A stretch of DNA of 64,000 bases from an uncultured Salinisphaerales bacterium (lineage in GTDB: Bacteria > Pseudomonadota > Gammaproteobacteria > Nevskiales > CAJXLF01). The stretch is from positions 235,258 through 299,257 of the forward strand of contig CAJXLF010000003.1 of NCBI GenBank assembly GCA_913055805.1, written 5' to 3'. The notes beneath the pieces were generated by a model. That model saw only the letters and a program-made list of their open reading frames with translations, searched no databases and was not told where the DNA came from. This document shows positions 27,296 through 36,810 of this stretch, piece by piece (within the stretch, counting starts at the first letter, position 1; every line of letters starts with the position of its first letter). The translations under genes were made by a program, and so were the position numbers.

Positions 27296-29116
27296 CTATG
27301 CCTGTTTTTCTTCGGGCCCGGCCCTGCGCTGCCCCGAGCCAAGCGCCGACATCTTCGGGTCCCCCTCCATCAAAGTCTGCAGCTCGTTACGCACTTCGTG
27401 CGCACTCTGGATCATGTGATCCAGGTCCTCGCGGTGCTTGAGCTGCCGCTTCAGCAGGTCCTGGTCGGCTTCGTTGAATACATCGACTGAATAGGCTGCC
27501 GCCTGCGGATCGTCGCCCAGCGCCACCAGCACTTCCCGGGCCATTTCCAGACTCGACAGCCAGGTCTCGCGGATCAGGTAATCCACGCCCAGGTCCATCA
27601 GATGCAGGGCATGATGCCGGTCACGGGCCCGGGCATAGATCTTGAGATGCGGGAAATGCCGGCGCGCCAGTTCCACCGCGTGGATGGACTTCTCCACATC
27701 GTCCATGGCAATCACCAGCATGCGGGCCTTGTCGGCGCCCGCCGCACGCAGGGTTTCCAGCTTGGTCGGTTCACCGTAGTAGATCTTGTTGCCCCAGCGC
27801 CGCACCAGATCCACATGTTCCACATCCCGCTCCAGCGCCGTGAAGTGGATGCCGCGCATCTGCAGCACACGCGCCACCACCTGACCCACACGGCCGAAGC
27901 CGGCAATCAGCACAGGCGGATTGTCGTCTTCGATTTCATCAAAGGGCCGTGCGGGCGTCGCCGCGGCCGTACGCCGTCCCAGCCAATCGCTGATCAGGAA
28001 CAGTAACGGTGTCAGCACCATCGACAGAATGACGATGGCCACCAGGCGCTCGGTCACTGCATGCGGCAACACATCCAGACCGGTCGCCGCGTGAAACAGC
28101 ACAAAAGCGAATTCACCGCCCTGCGCCAGCACCAGCGCCAACTGCAAGCTGGTCGGCATACCGATACGCATCAGGCTGGCTATCGCCCAGAGGGAGAACA
28201 GTTTTACCGACACCAGAATGGCTGCGCCCACCAGAATCGGCCAGGGATCACGGCCCAGAATACCGAAATCGGCCGCCATGCCGACCGAGATAAAGAACAA
28301 CCCCAGCAGCAGCCCCTTGAAGGGATTGATATTGGATTCCAGCTCATGCCGGTATTCGGAATCTGCCAGCAGCACGCCCGCCAGGAAAGCGCCCAGCCCC
28401 ATGGATAGCTCGGCCCACTCCATCAGCATGGCGGCGGCAATCACCACCAGCAACGCCGCGACCGTAAAGGTTTCATCGCTACCCCAGCGCGCCACGGCGC
28501 GGAACACCGGACGCAACAGATAACGCCCGCCCAGCACCAGGCCGAGGGTGGCCGCCACCGCGATACCGGCCCGCGTCCACAGGCTTACTGATTCGCCTTC
28601 CGCCCCCGACATGGCCAGCATCGGCAGCATGGCAATCATGGGAATGACGGCCAGATCCTGGAACAGCAGAATGCCGAAGGCGGCCCGGCCATGCGCCGCC
28701 GTCAACTGGTTACGCTCGCCCAGTGCCTGCAGCACGAAAGCGGTCGAAGACAGCGCCAGGGCATAACCGGCCAGAATCGAGCCCGGCCAGCCAAGGCCGA
28801 AGGCGTGCAGGATCAGCGTAAGGGGAACCCAGGCGCAGACCAGCTGCAAGGCGCCACTGACGAAAATGGCATGCCGCATCACCCACAAGCGCGACGGCTT
28901 GAGTTCCAGGCCGATGACAAACAGCAGGAAAACCACGCCGATTTCGGAGAACTGCATCACCGACTCGACCTCGCCGATCAGCCCCAATCCCCAGGGACCG
29001 ATGAGCATGCCGGCGGCCAGGTAACCGAGCACGGCGCCGAAACCCAGTCGGCGGAAAAGCGGCACCGCCACCAGGGCGGCTGTGAGATAGATTGCTGCGT
29101 CGATCAGGCCATGCAT
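27296..29116 (-). CDS. CPA2-family cation/proton antiporter with TrkA-N domain (KefB/C-like)
   Basis: A 606-residue protein. About twelve transmembrane helices cover residues 1-380, and a cytoplasmic NAD-binding domain starts with the GFGRVGQ motif at about residue 412. The quinone- and glutathione-adduct-gated KefB and KefC systems share this layout and export potassium during electrophile stress. Its position beside the quinone-detoxification operon fits, although it is on the opposite strand and converges on it. A general Na+/H+ exchanger of the same family cannot be excluded. Confidence 0.88.
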   Translation of the reverse strand: MHGLIDAAIYLTAALVAVPLFRRLGFGAVLGYLAAGMLIGPWGLGLIGEVESVMQFSEIGVVFLLFVIGLELKPSRLWVMRHAIFVSGALQLVCAWVPLTLILHAFGLGWPGSILAGYALALSSTAFVLQALGERNQLTAAHGRAAFGILLFQDLAVIPMIAMLPMLAMSGAEGESVSLWTRAGIAVAATLGLVLGGRYLLRPVFRAVARWGSDETFTVAALLVVIAAAMLMEWAELSMGLGAFLAGVLLADSEYRHELESNINPFKGLLLGLFFISVGMAADFGILGRDPWPILVGAAILVSVKLFSLWAIASLMRIGMPTSLQLALVLAQGGEFAFVLFHAATGLDVLPHAVTERLVAIVILSMVLTPLLFLISDWLGRRTAAATPARPFDEIEDDNPPVLIAGFGRVGQVVARVLQMRGIHFTALERDVEHVDLVRRWGNKIYYGEPTKLETLRAAGADKARMLVIAMDDVEKSIHAVELARRHFPHLKIYARARDRHHALHLMDLGVDYLIRETWLSSLEMAREVLVALGDDPQAAAYSVDVFNEADQDLLKRQLKHREDLDHMIQSAHEVRNELQTLMEGDPKMSALGSGQRRAGPEEKQA

Positions 29117-29140
29117 GGCTAAAGCATACCTGAATGGCCC

Positions 29141-30283
29141 TTACAGCTGGGTGACGGCTCCGTCCTTGATCAGGTCGTCGACATCGCTCTCGCTGAAACC
29201 GCAATCCAGCAAGGTCTCACGGGTGTGAGTGCCCGGTCGTTTGATGGGTGAGGGTGCATCAAACGCACTGCGGGAAAAACGCGGCGTGGGTGCCGGCTGG
29301 GTTTCACCATCGACCTCAATAAAGCTGCCACGCGCCACGTTATGCGGGTGCTTCGGCGCCTCGTCCATATCCAGAACCGGCGCCACGCAGGCGTCCGTGC
29401 CCTCGAATATCTCTGCCCACTCGTCGCGGGTTTTGGTCTTGATCACCGCTGCCAGTTTGTCGGTAAGCTGCGGCCACTTCGGGAAATTCATCTGCTGGTT
29501 GAAATCCGGGTCATCCAGACCCGCCTTCTCCCGCAGGATGGCGTAAAACTGGGGCTCGATGGCGCCAACAGAAATGTATTTGCCGTCGGAAGTTTCATAG
29601 ACATCATAGAAATGAGCACCGGTGTCCAGCAGATTGGAGCCGCGCTGGCCGTTATACAGGCCCTGAGTCTTCATGCCATAGAACATCGCCATGAGCGCAG
29701 CCGAACCTTCCACCATGGAACTGTCCACCACCTGACCTTTGCCGGACTTCTGTGCTTCCAGCAAGGCGCACACCATGCCGAAGGCCAGCATCATGCCGCC
29801 GCCGCCAAAGTCGCCCACCAGATTCAGCGGCGGTACCGGCGGCCCGTTACGCCGGCCGATGGCGTGCAACGCCCCGGACAGCGAAATGTAGTTCATGTCA
29901 TGGCCGGCAGTATGCGCCAGCGGCCCGTCCTGCCCCCAGCCGGTCATGCGGCCGTAAACCAGTTTCGGATTGCGCGCCAGACAGGCGTCCGGACCCACAC
30001 CCAGGCGTTCCGTAACACCGGGACGGAAGCCCTCGAAGATCGCATCGGCCGTTTCGCAAAGCCTGAGAATGGTTTCCACACCGCGTGGCTGCTTCAGGTT
30101 CACTGCAATACTGCGCCGATTACGGAACAGTACGCTATGACCACCCTCGGCCGACGGATTGCCGCCAGGCCGGTCGATACGAATCACTTCCGCGCCCATA
30201 TCGGCCAGCATCATGCCGCAGAACGGTCCCGGACCGATGCCGGCCAATTCCAGAATTCGAATACCTTGTAATGGACCTGCCAT
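29141..30283 (-). CDS. CaiB/BaiF-type CoA transferase, alpha-methylacyl-CoA racemase-like
   Basis: A 380-residue class III CoA transferase. The N-terminal [33 protein letters not shown] and the catalytic [14 protein letters not shown] (His-Asp region) match alpha-methylacyl-CoA racemase better than formyl-CoA transferase. It would invert the 2-methyl centre of branched acyl-CoAs from isoprenoid or sterol chain breakdown. ATG 30283 has GAGGGG upstream; the longer reading start at 30385 does not. It lies just left of the genomic-island boundary. Confidence 0.88.
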   Translation of the reverse strand: MAGPLQGIRILELAGIGPGPFCGMMLADMGAEVIRIDRPGGNPSAEGGHSVLFRNRRSIAVNLKQPRGVETILRLCETADAIFEGFRPGVTERLGVGPDACLARNPKLVYGRMTGWGQDGPLAHTAGHDMNYISLSGALHAIGRRNGPPVPPLNLVGDFGGGGMMLAFGMVCALLEAQKSGKGQVVDSSMVEGSAALMAMFYGMKTQGLYNGQRGSNLLDTGAHFYDVYETSDGKYISVGAIEPQFYAILREKAGLDDPDFNQQMNFPKWPQLTDKLAAVIKTKTRDEWAEIFEGTDACVAPVLDMDEAPKHPHNVARGSFIEVDGETQPAPTPRFSRSAFDAPSPIKRPGTHTRETLLDCGFSESDVDDLIKDGAVTQL

Positions 30284-30371
30284 GACTATCCCCTCGTTGT
30301 GAGGATTGTGTTTTACTTGAGGGGCAGGCGTAATGCCAGTGAAAAACGAATTACGGTTACCGACGAGGAGT

Positions 30372-30391
30372 TTCCATGGCTTCAAATAATG
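30372..30391 (+). repeat. left direct repeat of the island (attL-like)
   Basis: The 20-mer TTCCATGGCTTCAAATAATG is repeated exactly at 44065-44084, where it spans the start of the small membrane-protein gene. The sequence just upstream (GACGAGGAGT) includes a ribosome-site-like GAGGAG. The pair bracket 13.7 kb of compositionally different DNA, as an integration repeat would. Confidence 0.75.
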
Positions 30392-30414
30392 TTTTCAATG
30401 AGCTATATGTTTAA
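30376..30414 (+). pseudogene. truncated 5' end of the 44069-type gene
   Basis: An ATG followed by the codons MASNN, identical to the start of the gene at 44069, diverges after five codons and stops 12 codons in. It is preceded by a GAGGAG ribosome site. It looks like the original 5' end of that gene, cut off by insertion of the island. Confidence 0.6.
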
Positions 30415-30418
30415 AAAT

Positions 30419-30469
30419 GACCAACTTAATTACTTCGAATCACAATGAATAGAACTAATTAAGTTGGTC
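30419..30469. repeat. island palindromic element, copy L1
   Basis: The arms GACCAACTTAATTA (30419-30432) and TAATTAAGTTGGTC (30456-30469) are perfect inverted repeats. The arm, extended inward as CCAACTTAATTA-x-TTC, recurs at 40449 and, degraded, at 43991. It could be a recombination site or the end of a small mobile unit. Confidence 0.6.
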
Positions 30470-30541
30470 GGAGATTACCAATGATTATTTCTTAGTGTCC
30501 TTAGTAGTAAAAATGACATCAGGCTCAACGACATAAGCAGA

Positions 30542-30685
30542 TCAGAATCTGCCCAACAGGATCATCACTCCCAGAAGCGACGCTCTACAAGGTACAAAAC
30601 GATTCAACCAACGACGAATCGTTTCATAGTCCACATCATTACCACGATGAGCGAGCAGGTTGTCTAGTTGGCTCAGTGAGAGCGG
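30542..30685 (-). pseudogene. IS6-family transposase remnant
   Basis: A minus-strand frame of 47 codons between stops reads LSLSQLDNLLAHRGNDVDYE followed by TIRRWLNRF. It closely matches the N-terminal helix-turn-helix of IS6/IS26-type transposases (LSLRxVEELLAERG...SYETIRRW). After about 35 residues the reading loses similarity, and the frame ends. No catalytic domain or IS ends are left. It marks earlier transposon activity at the island's left edge. Confidence 0.65.
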
Positions 30686-30750
30686 CTATCTCACTTAAAG
30701 GAGAACTTCTAGGCGAATTATTTGCTTTTCTCCAACCGACCGGGGAGCGC

Positions 30751-31188
30751 TCAACGTCGTTCGAGCTCGTCGGCCTCGATGCCCAGCGCCGCCAACCACG
30801 CGGCGGTGGGTTCGATCAATTTGCGAGCCTCGAGGTCGAATAGGCCGATCACGAAGGTAGCATCACAAAAGAGCGCGCCGTCCGCGTCGGTCATCTGCTG
30901 GCGAAAGTGGCAGATCTTGCGCTTGTACGCTTGGGTCCAACTGCGGATCGTGACGCGCTCACGGTTCCTGACCTCTTTCACGAAGCGTAGCTGGATCTCG
31001 AGAATCGTCGGGCCGAGCCTGGTGCGCTGCACCTCGGCCAGGCCGTAACCGTTGGCGGTGATGAGATCCCAGCGCGATTGTTCGAATAAGTCGAGGTATA
31101 CGGCATTGTTGACGTGACCGAATGTATCCAGATGACGTTCGTGAATGAATACCTCGCAGGAGTGCACCGCGTCGAGCATGCGCATCAC
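30751..31188 (-). CDS. acyl-CoA thioesterase, hotdog fold
   Basis: A 145-residue 4HBT-type protein. HERHLDTFGHVNNAVYLDLFEQSRWDL contains the catalytic Asp and the FGHVNN block of 4-hydroxybenzoyl-CoA thioesterase-like enzymes. It would free CoA from an acyl or aryl thioester. It starts inside the end of the upstream diiron-type gene (four-base overlap at 31185-31188), so it is the last gene of the island's catabolic operon. Its codon use looks more GC-rich than its neighbours, so it may have joined the operon separately. Confidence 0.85.
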   Translation of the reverse strand: MMRMLDAVHSCEVFIHERHLDTFGHVNNAVYLDLFEQSRWDLITANGYGLAEVQRTRLGPTILEIQLRFVKEVRNRERVTIRSWTQAYKRKICHFRQQMTDADGALFCDATFVIGLFDLEARKLIEPTAAWLAALGIEADELERR

Positions 31189-32063
31189 TTGGCAGCAGCG
31201 TACAAGGCGCAGGCAGCACGCCCCGGGTCTCCGCTGCGCTCATACTCTTCTACCCAGGCGGGGTAGTTATGCAGGTCAGGAATCTTATTTGGATGGAATC
31301 CAGGAAGCATGTACATCAGAATCTTTGGTGCCAATCGCGCCATAAGTCCGTTCCTTCCGTACAACCAAGCCAGGTTTTTCAACTTTAGTATCTTGCGCTG
31401 CCACCATGAGTAGCCGTCGGCCTTTAGCATCATGTTGACGTACTTGGACATGGAGTACTGCAAGGCCCCGGATGCATAAATCATCGCTCCAACACGTCGA
31501 AAATACCCTATAGAGGTGACGGAAGTCATAACATCGAAAGCCACCGCCTTGTGCTCCATTTCCTCAATCGCATGCCATGCAAAAATTGCACGTATCCGTG
31601 GATCCGAACCTTCGCTATCCCGCTTACGAGCAAAGAATGCCTCGGCGAGCAAAGCCGTGAAATGCTCCAATGCTGCCGTCAATGCGACATTGAATTCTAT
31701 TGAGAAAACGCGGTTGTATCTCGCTATTCGTCGGTTCATATCCTCAATTATTTCCTGGATTGGTGCTCCCTGCTTCTCCAGCATCTGGTTATATTTGGTA
31801 TGGACTATTCCGTGCTGACCTTCCTGACGCATGAAGTCCTTCACTTCGATTAACAGTTTCGAATCCTGGATACGCTCGCGAACCGAGCGTATGCTGGATA
31901 TAAAGTAGCGCTCGCCGTCAGGAAAGCCCACTTGCAGACCGTCCAGTATTCGAGTTTTGAATGGATCTCCACGGTACCAGTGCCTTGGAATGGATTCGTT
32001 TAATTCGAAATCAAGGTTTTCACGGGCAACAATGTTCGAAGCAATGCGCGTAGCTATAGACAT
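31185..32063 (-). CDS. PF10118-type metal-dependent hydrolase (diiron-like)
   Basis: A 292-residue helical protein of the COG3687/PF10118 group. Repeated Glu/His helices include DFMRQEGQHGIVHTKYN, ALTAALEHFTALLAE and AIFAWHAIEEMEHKAVAFDV. The ExxH-type pattern resembles ferritin-like diiron oxygenases more than a classical hydrolase, so the family name may mislead. Members often sit beside AlmA/MymA-type monooxygenases. GGAG precedes ATG 32063. It is the fourth gene of the operon. Confidence 0.8.
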   Translation of the reverse strand: MSIATRIASNIVARENLDFELNESIPRHWYRGDPFKTRILDGLQVGFPDGERYFISSIRSVRERIQDSKLLIEVKDFMRQEGQHGIVHTKYNQMLEKQGAPIQEIIEDMNRRIARYNRVFSIEFNVALTAALEHFTALLAEAFFARKRDSEGSDPRIRAIFAWHAIEEMEHKAVAFDVMTSVTSIGYFRRVGAMIYASGALQYSMSKYVNMMLKADGYSWWQRKILKLKNLAWLYGRNGLMARLAPKILMYMLPGFHPNKIPDLHNYPAWVEEYERSGDPGRAACALYAAAK

Positions 32064-32136
32064 CTTCTATTCTCCATTTCGATCCAGCATTAGCTGGGCA
32101 ACTCCTGACCAGATTAAAAGCCAAAGCGGGTTTCAG

Positions 32137-32964
32137 TTACTTGCGGAGTAATCCGTAATGCTGCGGATTAAATAAATCCCTCATTTCCCTGTGCACTAAT
32201 TCCACACGTCGTTGTGTAGATAGTGCCCAGGAAGACAGCCACACCTTGAAAGCCTGGTTGCCGTAAACAATTCGAGGCTCCTTCTTCTGGATTTTGCGGA
32301 TAACGACTCGGACCACTTCAGCAGGATCTGTGATGAGGAAGCGCGCAGTGAACTCCTCGCCGTTCTCGGCATCTTTAGCGATATTGGTATTAATCCCGCC
32401 CGGGTGAACACAGTGCACTGATATACCGCTTCCCTGGAGTTCAACCATGAGTGACTCAGTGAAACCACGTACAGCAAATTTCGAAGCGCAGTAATCAGAA
32501 TTGTTCGGCATACCCACGAAACCGAATATGCTGGAAATATTTACTATTGCGCCTTCATTATTGGCAATCAGCTGCGGCAGGAATGCACGGGTTCCATAAG
32601 CCACACCGTAAAAATTGATGCGCATGGTTCGCTCTAGTACGTCTTCGCTCTGTACCCATACGGGGTCACCTCCGCCTCCTACACCAGCGTTATTGATAAC
32701 TACATGCGCGTTGCCGAGAGTTGACTTTACTTCGGCAGCGAAGTGATACATCGCTTCCTTGCTTCCCACATCGAAAGCGTTATAAAAGACGCTTGAGTAA
32801 GGATTTCGTTGCCGCACAAGTGCCACGGTTTCCTCAAGGCCGACATTGTCATAATCATTAAGAGCGAGGTCTGCGCCCAGAGCAGCAAACGCTAATGCGT
32901 ACTCGCGTCCCATACCGGACCCGGCACCCGTGATAACGATGATTTTCTTATTGAATGACTTCAT
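32137..32964 (-). CDS. short-chain dehydrogenase/reductase
   Basis: A 275-residue classical SDR. The cofactor motif TGAGSGMG is at residues 12-19, NNAG and the catalytic Ser precede the active-site Tyr-x-x-x-Lys (DYCASK), and a PGG motif follows. It probably interconverts an alcohol and a ketone before or after the flavin monooxygenase encoded just upstream, with only a nine-base gap. GGAGCACGAC precedes the ATG. Confidence 0.87.
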   Translation of the reverse strand: MKSFNKKIIVITGAGSGMGREYALAFAALGADLALNDYDNVGLEETVALVRQRNPYSSVFYNAFDVGSKEAMYHFAAEVKSTLGNAHVVINNAGVGGGGDPVWVQSEDVLERTMRINFYGVAYGTRAFLPQLIANNEGAIVNISSIFGFVGMPNNSDYCASKFAVRGFTESLMVELQGSGISVHCVHPGGINTNIAKDAENGEEFTARFLITDPAEVVRVVIRKIQKKEPRIVYGNQAFKVWLSSWALSTQRRVELVHREMRDLFNPQHYGLLRK

Positions 32965-32973
32965 GTCGTGCTC

Positions 32974-34488
32974 CTACACCTTGTAGCCGGAAAACCGATC
33001 AGGCATTTGCAATGCAGGGGCGAACTCAAAACGCAGTGCCTTGTTCTCAACTGTGCCCTTACGCATCAGCTTCACATCTTTGAAATAGTCCATCGACATG
33101 ACCCAAGGTACACCAGGCCCCTGTCGAGGCAGGCCATCCATTGCACGCTGGATGTACCCGGCGCCAAAGTCGAGTAGTGGACGCGTATCTATATCTCTTG
33201 GGGCTTCTGGCTGGCAGACCGCATAACCTCGATCATCCATATATGAGAGTAGGCGGCAAAAGTGCTCGGAAAGTAGACCTACCTTCAGCGTCCATGATGA
33301 ATTGGTGTACCCAACTGCAAAGCTGAAATTGGGAATGCCAGACAGCATGCTTCCTTTATAAGCTATGCTCTCAGGCAGAGATATCTCCTGAAAGTCCTTA
33401 GATAGCCTGATACCACCAAACACGCGAATGTTGAGGCCAGTTGCAGTCACAATAATGTCGGCGTCTAGCTCATGACCCGATTTCAGGCAGACACCATGCT
33501 CGGTAAAAGAATCAATATGGTCAGTCACAACTGAGGCTTTACCGTTCGATATCGCTTTAAAAAAGTCACCATCCGGCGCCGCGCACAGTCGCTGATCCCA
33601 CGGGTCGTATGGCGGGTTGAAATGTATGTCAACTGGAAAATCGGCGGGTAACTGCTTCTGCGTATGCGAGCGAATCAATCGCCTAGACAAACCTGGATAG
33701 CGCTGGCAGAACCGCCAGATGGCACGTGTAAGACTAATGTTCTTGCGACGAGTCAAAGCGTGAGCGATGCGTGCCGGCAGTACTTTGTGCAAAGCAATAG
33801 CTATGGGATCAACTGCGGGCAAGCTCATTACGTAGGAAGGTGTGCGTTGCAGCATCGTTACGTGGGCTGCTTCCTTCGCCAAGGCCGGCACCAAAGTTAC
33901 AGCTGTAGCGCCAGATCCGATAACGATTACATTCTTATTTGTATAGTCGATCGATTCAGGCCAGTGCTGTGGATGAATAATCGGACCTGCAAACCGTTCC
34001 TGACCCGAAAACTTTGGAGCGAATCCCTCGTCGTAATTGTAATAACCCCCAGCGCAGAATAACCATTTGCAAGAGATCACTAGACTCTCTTTGCGTTGGG
34101 TATTCTCAACGCTGACCTCCCAGCGAGCCTTGTCACTGCGCCAATTGGCAGCGACTACCTTATACCTGTAACGGATATGCTTCTCGAGGCCATTTTCAGA
34201 GACGGCCTCATGCAGATAATCGAGAATAGCCTTGCCATCAGCGATGGCTTTTTTGTTTTTCCATGGTTTGAATTCATAACCGAAGGTATACAGATCAGAA
34301 TCGGAGCGAATTCCAGGATAGCGGAACAAGTCCCAGGTGCCTCCAAGATTGCTTCGCGATTCCAGAATTTCAAATCGCTTGCCCGGGAGATGCTTCTTTA
34401 GGTAGCTGGCAGTTCCGATGCCTGAAATCCCAGCACCGACGATAAGAACATCCAATTCTTTTGAAGGGGTCATCATGAAAAGTTTCAT
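32974..34488 (-). CDS. almA: AlmA/EthA/MymA-type flavin monooxygenase
   Basis: A 504-residue FAD/NADPH monooxygenase. It has GAGISGIG for FAD, then [25 protein letters not shown], a block almost diagnostic of AlmA long-chain alkane hydroxylases and related Baeyer-Villiger enzymes. The fingerprint FxGxxxHxxxWP is present as [12 protein letters not shown], and [15 protein letters not shown] binds NADPH. It may oxidise long-chain alkanes or ketones; gene context with hydrolases and an SDR favours a ketone-to-ester route. Alternative starts exist at 34476 and 34473. The gene symbol reflects similarity, not tested activity. Confidence 0.85.
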   Translation of the reverse strand: MKLFMMTPSKELDVLIVGAGISGIGTASYLKKHLPGKRFEILESRSNLGGTWDLFRYPGIRSDSDLYTFGYEFKPWKNKKAIADGKAILDYLHEAVSENGLEKHIRYRYKVVAANWRSDKARWEVSVENTQRKESLVISCKWLFCAGGYYNYDEGFAPKFSGQERFAGPIIHPQHWPESIDYTNKNVIVIGSGATAVTLVPALAKEAAHVTMLQRTPSYVMSLPAVDPIAIALHKVLPARIAHALTRRKNISLTRAIWRFCQRYPGLSRRLIRSHTQKQLPADFPVDIHFNPPYDPWDQRLCAAPDGDFFKAISNGKASVVTDHIDSFTEHGVCLKSGHELDADIIVTATGLNIRVFGGIRLSKDFQEISLPESIAYKGSMLSGIPNFSFAVGYTNSSWTLKVGLLSEHFCRLLSYMDDRGYAVCQPEAPRDIDTRPLLDFGAGYIQRAMDGLPRQGPGVPWVMSMDYFKDVKLMRKGTVENKALRFEFAPALQMPDRFSGYKV

Positions 34489-34556
34489 TAGGCTCTCTCT
34501 TCTACGGCATTCTCATTGAGATGGATTTGGCTGTTATGCATAACTCGGCTCCCGAG

Positions 34557-35492
34557 TCAGGGTCGTTGTCTGATCGAACCCAGGAACTTCGACGCCACTC
34601 GCTTGGGCGCTTCGATCATCGGTAAATGCCCTATGCCCTCGAGCATATCGATATGAACATTAGGGATGATTGCCCCAAGGATCTCAGCCCCCGAAGAGTC
34701 CAGGACCTTATCCTCGCGACCCCAGGTTACGAGTGTCGTGGCTTGAATTTGCTTGGCTAAAGGCTCCAGTGCGGGCCCTTTTCGCAATTGCTCGAAAATG
34801 TCTCGACGGTACGAGTAATTCTCGCCAAGGTCGGCTGCCATTGCCGTCAAAATCCCAGGTGGAAGCTTTGGCGGGTTAGAAAATACCAGCGCGAATGTTT
34901 GTAGTAGTTCTTCCTGATTTGTCGGTAATAGTGCGTTAGGACCACCGTCCAATACGGCTCCAAGATAGTCACTTTGCTGCGCAGTAGAGATACCGGCGGG
35001 AGCAATAAGCCAGAGAGACGAAACCACCTCCGGATATGTACTTGCATAAACCCCGGCAATCCAACCTCCCATCGAATTGCCAGCAAGGGATATTTTCCTC
35101 AGTTTGAGCGCCTTCCGGAACCGCTCTAGTGCAAGCACCTGGTTTTCAATGCGACAGGCTGGGACTTCAGGCTTTGAACTGTCACCAAAGCAGGGAAGAT
35201 CCGGAGCGATCAGACGATAATGGTGTGCAAGATGTGGCGCTATTGCATTCCAGGCATCCTTATTCGCGCCAAAGCCGTGTAGCAGAATCAGTGGTTCACC
35301 GGTACCAGACTCCTGATATGCAAAGGTCTGATTACCCACACGCAGGGTCTCTTGAGTGAACCCTGCTCTATTTCGGTCACTCCACGTGACCAGCTTGAAG
35401 AAGTATCCAGGCAGAACGTAGTTCAGGGTTAGGTAAACGCCCGATATGAGACAGAGGGAGCACATTAGAAGCGTTGTGAATGGTCTCTTCAT
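34557..35492 (-). CDS. alpha/beta hydrolase with N-terminal membrane anchor
   Basis: A 311-residue alpha/beta hydrolase. It begins with a hydrophobic segment (residues 5-28), so it is likely anchored or exported. The nucleophile elbow is GNSMGG and the oxyanion HG is in LILLHGFGANKD; a late GIGHLPMIE gives the catalytic His. It is first in the operon facing the AraC gene's 3' end, and would hydrolyse the ester made by the downstream monooxygenase. Substrate untested. Confidence 0.85.
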   Translation of the reverse strand: MKRPFTTLLMCSLCLISGVYLTLNYVLPGYFFKLVTWSDRNRAGFTQETLRVGNQTFAYQESGTGEPLILLHGFGANKDAWNAIAPHLAHHYRLIAPDLPCFGDSSKPEVPACRIENQVLALERFRKALKLRKISLAGNSMGGWIAGVYASTYPEVVSSLWLIAPAGISTAQQSDYLGAVLDGGPNALLPTNQEELLQTFALVFSNPPKLPPGILTAMAADLGENYSYRRDIFEQLRKGPALEPLAKQIQATTLVTWGREDKVLDSSGAEILGAIIPNVHIDMLEGIGHLPMIEAPKRVASKFLGSIRQRP

Positions 35493-35763
35493 TTACTGTA
35501 CCAAGATGAGTTTCTGGAAATACACGGCGCCCGGGAACCAAGCCAAATCGCCTGCGTTTGGCAACCTGGAGGCTGCGTGGTTCGTCACTGCAGGACAGTC
35601 CACTAGTGGGATTTTAGGAACCGGGAGACTCAGTCTCTATGCCGACTGACGACAAAAAGATTCCAATTCGACAAAGGCAATCATAAGTAGAAGGGGCAGT
35701 ACCCCAGGTGCACTGCTGAAGTAAAGGCTCGTGCCAGGGGCAGAGACAGGGCCTTGGGAGTAA
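35493..35763. promoter_or_regulatory. probable control region of the island monooxygenase operon
   Basis: This 271-bp gap lies upstream of the alpha/beta hydrolase and downstream of the araC-type gene. Since the next five genes run off it on the same strand, it should hold their promoter and the AraC site. I see no clear -10/-35 pair or strong direct repeat. Confidence 0.35.
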
Positions 35764-36810
35764 TTACTGAAACGCCTCTTTACGAAACTGGCTTGGTGCA
35801 ATCTCATTCCATTTAGAAAAAGCCTTGGTGAAACTGTTGCGATCTGAGAAACCAAGCTTGATCGAAATTGAGTCCATATCCAGCGTGGTATAGAGCAACA
35901 TACGCTTGGCCAAGTTATTTCTGGTGCGCCGTTGAAGATCGGCAAAGGATGTGTTCGCCCCTTTTAACCTGCGCTGCAGCGAGCGAGTATCAAGCCCGAC
36001 AATTTCACTTACTTCAGCAATACTCAGTCCGGGGGACTGCGTCAGTATCTGATTGACTGTTTGCTCAATGCCACTTTTGGCTTGCAGCCGCTTAAGTCTG
36101 TTATCAATTTGTAGCTGTGCCACCGCATGTAAGCCTGGTGCCGCTGATGGCAGAGGTTTGTCCATGTATGAGGCTGGGAAAGACAGCACGTTATCAGTGG
36201 CTCCAAATCGAGGTGCTGTGCCAAAGCATTGGTGGTAAGAATCGGGGGTCGTTAATGGTTGGTGCTGAAAACTTAGTCCGAATCGAGGCGGGTGACGAAG
36301 CAGGTTTTCGATTGTACGAGCCAGAATAACCATGACTGTCTCGATTACCCCTGGGCAATCGAAGGGTTTCTCCTTGGCGAGGAATTCTACCCGCAGCCTT
36401 ACTGAAGCACCTTCTTCGTCATAGGTTATTAATAGTTCAGGTTGAAGCAATAAGGGAATATGAAAAAGCAAGTCCAGCGCTTCCCGCAATGTCGAACTGG
36501 TAGCCAAGAAGGCATCCGCTTCAGGAGTACGTTGAAAAACGTAGTTTTCCCCCATCAGGAATGGAAAGTGACCGGCCGTGGAAAGCGCGATTCCCTCATC
36601 GTACATACGTGCTATTACATCAGCATCCCAATATCTATCAGGGTCGGTGTTGTCAGATGTGGCGACGCCTATTCTTTCCAGTAATAACTGGACGTCTATA
36701 CCGCAATTCATACAGGCGTGTACGAGGCACGCAAGCTCCGACATGCTTATTGTGTACATGTCCCCAGCATAAGAGGGACTGACACGCGTTTGCTGACAAT
36801 TAACGCGCAT
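35764..36810 (-). CDS. AraC-family regulator, OruR/VirS type
   Basis: A 348-residue regulator. The N-terminal arabinose-binding-like domain of the OruR/ArgR type (CGIDVQLLLERIGV onward) is followed by a C-terminal double helix-turn-helix with QRRLKGANTSFADLQRRTRNNLAKRML and LGFSDRNSFTKAFSKWNEIAPSQFR. In mycobacteria VirS of this type controls the mymA monooxygenase operon, which matches the genes downstream here. The start is uncertain: 36810 overlaps the preceding hydrolase by 11 bases, and 36759 also fits the family. Confidence 0.82.
   Translation of the reverse strand: MRVNCQQTRVSPSYAGDMYTISMSELACLVHACMNCGIDVQLLLERIGVATSDNTDPDRYWDADVIARMYDEGIALSTAGHFPFLMGENYVFQRTPEADAFLATSSTLREALDLLFHIPLLLQPELLITYDEEGASVRLRVEFLAKEKPFDCPGVIETVMVILARTIENLLRHPPRFGLSFQHQPLTTPDSYHQCFGTAPRFGATDNVLSFPASYMDKPLPSAAPGLHAVAQLQIDNRLKRLQAKSGIEQTVNQILTQSPGLSIAEVSEIVGLDTRSLQRRLKGANTSFADLQRRTRNNLAKRMLLYTTLDMDSISIKLGFSDRNSFTKAFSKWNEIAPSQFRKEAFQ

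Larger units (their letters stand above)
30284..30750. other. gene-poor left boundary of the genomic island
   Basis: This 467-bp gap holds, in order: the upstream region of the racemase gene, a 20-bp direct repeat with a truncated copy of the 44069 gene start, an AT-rich palindromic element, and a decayed IS6-type transposase fragment. It has no intact gene. Base composition falls sharply after about 30,390. Confidence 0.7.

Noticed and set aside
30376..30414. Short ORF starting MASNN as a real peptide gene
   Set aside because: Only 12 codons and identical to another gene's first five codons; better read as a truncated copy at the island edge.
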